Shown piece after piece: positions 13,907-15,575 of a stretch of 15,575 bases of DNA. A model generated the notes under the pieces. The model was given only the letters and a program-made list of their open reading frames with translations, had not been told where the DNA came from and ran no database searches. Made by a program: the position numbers and the translations under genes. The stretch comes from JBEHWX01 sp048498995 (GTDB lineage Bacteria > Bacteroidota > Ignavibacteria > OLB7). Position 1 is the stretch's first letter, and each line of letters begins with the position of its first letter. The DNA lies in assembly GCA_048498995.1 (NCBI GenBank), contig JBEHWX010000127.1:1-15575 (forward strand). Direction: 5' to 3'.

Positions 13907-15268
13907 ATGAGGCAACTGTTCCTGTTTCTCCTGCTCCTCTCCGTCTGCGTCCCGACACTGCTCGTGGCGCAGGATCGCGCGGAGGAGACCCATATCTATC
14001 CGCAGCGGATCTATCCCGGCGACAACGTGGTCACCATCTCGAGCGCCGCCGGCATCGAGCGGATCCGCTTCCGCGCCTCGGCCAACACGCGCGTGGTGGT
14101 GCCGCCGATCTCCGGGTGTCCGAAGGAGGTGAACGTGCAGGTGTCTGTCTCCAATCCGGAGACCGAGGAGAGCGTGGACTTCACCGTCTACGACTGCACC
14201 GGCGCGTTCGTCACCCGTTCGGTGAGCCAGGAGCGCTGGACGATCATCCACGTCAACACCGGCGGCGTTCCGCTCGGCGGCGATACCTGTCTGGCGCTCC
14301 AGCTGGACTGGAGCGACGAGAAGATCATCGACTCGATCGTGGTGCATGATCCCCGGCTGCATGTCAGAATGCCGGAGTCGGACGAGGGGCCGTGGCTGGT
14401 GCTTCCGCGCATCTCGTTCCATTACCAGGTCTGCTACCGTCCCACTCGGCTGGATACGTCCACGCAGTTCATCTCGATCTACATCCGGCGCAACCAGCCG
14501 AACGGCGGGCTGACGCAGTACGTGATCAACAAGCCCATCACGATGATGGGGGCGCCGCCGCGCAAGCCGCCGGAGCCGATTCCGGTCGACAGCGTCCCCG
14601 GTCTGCCGCCGCTGGTGGACCCGACCACGTTCCGGAACATCGCGATGCCGACGGCCGAGTCGATCGGGCGGGGGCGCGGCTTCGTGGCCGATTACGACGT
14701 GGTGGGGGTGCTGGCCGGCTACGGCATCACCGACAACCTGTCGGTGATCGGCGGCGGAGTGTTCGTTCCGTCGTTCATCAGCAAGGTGGCCCTCGGGACC
14801 ATCGGGGCCAAGTACGAGGTGTTCGGCAACGAGCTGTTCCATGGCTCGCTCGGCCTTCAGTACGCCTATTCCTCGACGACCGAGTCCGACATCTCCACCA
14901 CGGCTCCGTATGCCGTGCTGAGCCTCGGCGATCGCCGCCGGAGGATCTCACTGGCCGCCGGGTATGCCTGGAAGCATCACAAGACGTCGCTGGAGGAGTT
15001 CGACAGGAACGCGACGATCGTGGCGGTGGGAGGGGATCTGACGGTGGCGCGCGGCTGGAAGATCGCCGCCGAGCTCTACTCGATCGAGTCGTCCGGGATC
15101 GTGCCGCTGGCGATCACGGCGCGTTATTTCCGGGAGCGATTCGCGCTCGACTTCGGCCTCGGGATCGACCTGGCCGGCGGAACCAGCGTCCAGGGAACGT
15201 CCACGCTCTCGGGCCGGATCGACCGCCTGTCGCTGGCCCCGATCATCTCGGCCTACTGGACCTGGTGA
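13907..15268 (+). CDS. exported protein with N-terminal beta domain and C-terminal outer-membrane barrel-like region
   Basis: A 453-residue protein. The signal peptide MRQLFLFLLLLSVCVPTLLV is cleaved probably before Gln22. Residues 23-215 are Ig-like in style (YPGDNVVTISS, VSVSNPETEESVDFTVYDC) and contain five Cys at 71, 97, 128, 176 and none after, suggesting a folded periplasmic or surface domain (four of these are clearly placed; Cys14 is in the signal peptide). A Pro-rich linker (217-238) leads to about 245-453. There, alternating strands such as VVGVLAGYGITDNLSVIGGGVF, LGTIGAKYEVFG and FALDFGLGIDLAGG, with the aromatic end SAYWTW, look like an outer-membrane beta-barrel. Similar 'GYGITDNLSVIGGG' barrels are frequent in Ignavibacteria/Kapabacteria-type genomes, from memory. 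Function unknown. GAGA a few bases upstream is the only ribosome-site hint. It stands alone, between a terminator and repeat DNA. Confidence 0.82.
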   Translation: MRQLFLFLLLLSVCVPTLLVAQDRAEETHIYPQRIYPGDNVVTISSAAGIERIRFRASANTRVVVPPISGCPKEVNVQVSVSNPETEESVDFTVYDCTGAFVTRSVSQERWTIIHVNTGGVPLGGDTCLALQLDWSDEKIIDSIVVHDPRLHVRMPESDEGPWLVLPRISFHYQVCYRPTRLDTSTQFISIYIRRNQPNGGLTQYVINKPITMMGAPPRKPPEPIPVDSVPGLPPLVDPTTFRNIAMPTAESIGRGRGFVADYDVVGVLAGYGITDNLSVIGGGVFVPSFISKVALGTIGAKYEVFGNELFHGSLGLQYAYSSTTESDISTTAPYAVLSLGDRRRRISLAAGYAWKHHKTSLEEFDRNATIVAVGGDLTVARGWKIAAELYSIESSGIVPLAITARYFRERFALDFGLGIDLAGGTSVQGTSTLSGRIDRLSLAPIISAYWTW

Positions 15269-15313
15269 GAAGAGGTTGGGAATGATGTCGCGGAAAGAAT
15301 GATAGCCGCCGAA

Positions 15314-15439
15314 GCCGAAGCGGGCGCCGAAGCCGAAGCGGGCGCCAAAGCCGAAGCGGGCGCCAAAGCCGAAGCGGGCGCCAAAGCCGAAGCGGGCGCC
15401 AAAGCCGAAGCGGGCGCCAAAGCCGAAGCGGGCGCCGAA
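15314..15439. repeat. 18-bp minisatellite, seven units
   Basis: Seven head-to-tail 18-bp units of GCCGAAGCGGGCGCC plus AAA or GAA. The two outer units (15314-15331 and 15422-15439) end in GAA and the five inner units end in AAA, so the inner ones look like recent copies. A half unit (GCCGCCGAA, 15305-15313) precedes it. The array begins 45 bases after the stop of the barrel protein. Because 18 is a multiple of 3, both strands read open as hexapeptide repeats (GARFGF on the minus strand, AEAGAK-like on the plus). There is no start, ribosome site or exported context to make either credible. Confidence 0.95.
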
Positions 15440-15449
15440 GCAGAAATAG

Positions 15450-15477
15450 GTACGGGCGTTCAATTGAACGCCCGTAC
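15450..15477. terminator. perfect 28-bp palindrome, possible bidirectional terminator
   Basis: GTACGGGCGTTC (15450-15461), AATT, then GAACGCCCGTAC (15466-15477). Since AATT is self-complementary, the whole 28 bases form an uninterrupted palindrome. As RNA it would be a 12-bp stem with a 4-base loop. No T-run follows on either side, so termination would be weak or rho-assisted. It sits exactly between two unrelated tandem arrays and shares a core with the hairpin at 8990-9019. Confidence 0.6.
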
Positions 15478-15479
15478 TC

Positions 15480-15575
15480 CATCAAGCTCCATCAAGCTCC
15501 ATCAAGCTCCATCAAGCTCCATCAAGCTCCATCAAGCTCCATCAAGCTCCATCAAGCTCCATCAAGCTCCATCAA
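15480..15575. repeat. 10-bp tandem array running off the right edge
   Basis: CATCAAGCTC repeated with no mismatch, about 9.6 copies in view and truncated by the window end. The period of 10 is not a multiple of 3 and is close to one helical turn. It begins two bases after the 28-bp palindrome. No coding function is indicated. Confidence 0.97.

Noticed and set aside
14948..15463. Minus-strand frame with a GARFGF hexapeptide repeat, superficially like a structural or antifreeze-type protein
   Set aside because: The repeat comes from the 18-bp minisatellite. The frame then runs antisense to the barrel gene, with no ribosome site and no signal peptide.

Overview
The window is GC-rich, roughly two-thirds by eye, and bacterial. 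The best lineage clue is the secreted protein at 10755-11870. It ends in an 'ITPNPASG...IYDALGQ...PLVDGAYFCRF' module, the C-terminal sorting domain of the type IX secretion system, which is essentially restricted to the Bacteroidota/Chlorobi/Ignavibacteria/Fibrobacteres (FCB) group. Several other exported products fit a diderm of that group: two lipoproteins, a YD-repeat protein and a signal-peptide/beta-barrel protein. A high-GC FCB lineage such as Kapabacteria- or Rhodothermia-like bacteria is my inference, not a demonstrated assignment. I saw no rRNA, tRNA, CRISPR array, transposase or phage gene.

Region 1 (1-4131, minus strand) is a cyanophycin locus. cphA (cyanophycin synthetase) lies upstream of iadA (isoaspartyl dipeptidase), which cleaves the beta-Asp-Arg dipeptides left after cyanophycin breakdown. 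No cyanophycinase is in the window. A two-block 16-bp tandem array abuts and overlaps the end of iadA. A smaller 16-bp duplication sits on the cphA stop codon.

Region 2 (4525-7117, plus strand) holds a GNAT acetyltransferase, two lipoproteins of unknown function and a four-helix membrane protein. A candidate ECF-sigma promoter and a perfect hairpin precede the second lipoprotein. Region 3 (7137-8939) is a divergent TetR regulator/SDR oxidoreductase pair with a plausible operator inside the shared promoter region.

Region 4 (8990-11870) has a minus-strand secreted YD-repeat protein, a small two-helix membrane protein and a plus-strand Ig-like/T9SS-sorted protein. Region 5 (12264-13729) is a persulfide dioxygenase fused to two rhodanese domains (CstB-like sulfur detoxification) with a strong intrinsic terminator. 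Region 6 (13907-15575) is an outer-membrane-type protein followed by an 18-bp minisatellite, a perfect 28-bp palindrome and a 10-bp array running off the end.

Most of the window is ordinary metabolism and envelope biology. The unusual part is the DNA between genes. Short perfect tandem arrays of 16, 18 and 10 bp lie at 3' gene ends, and two palindromes share an identical core with three compensatory stem changes. I found no clear new multigene system. The best protein-level oddity is the IadA homologue, which has Glu where the E. coli enzyme has its metal-bridging carboxylated Lys.
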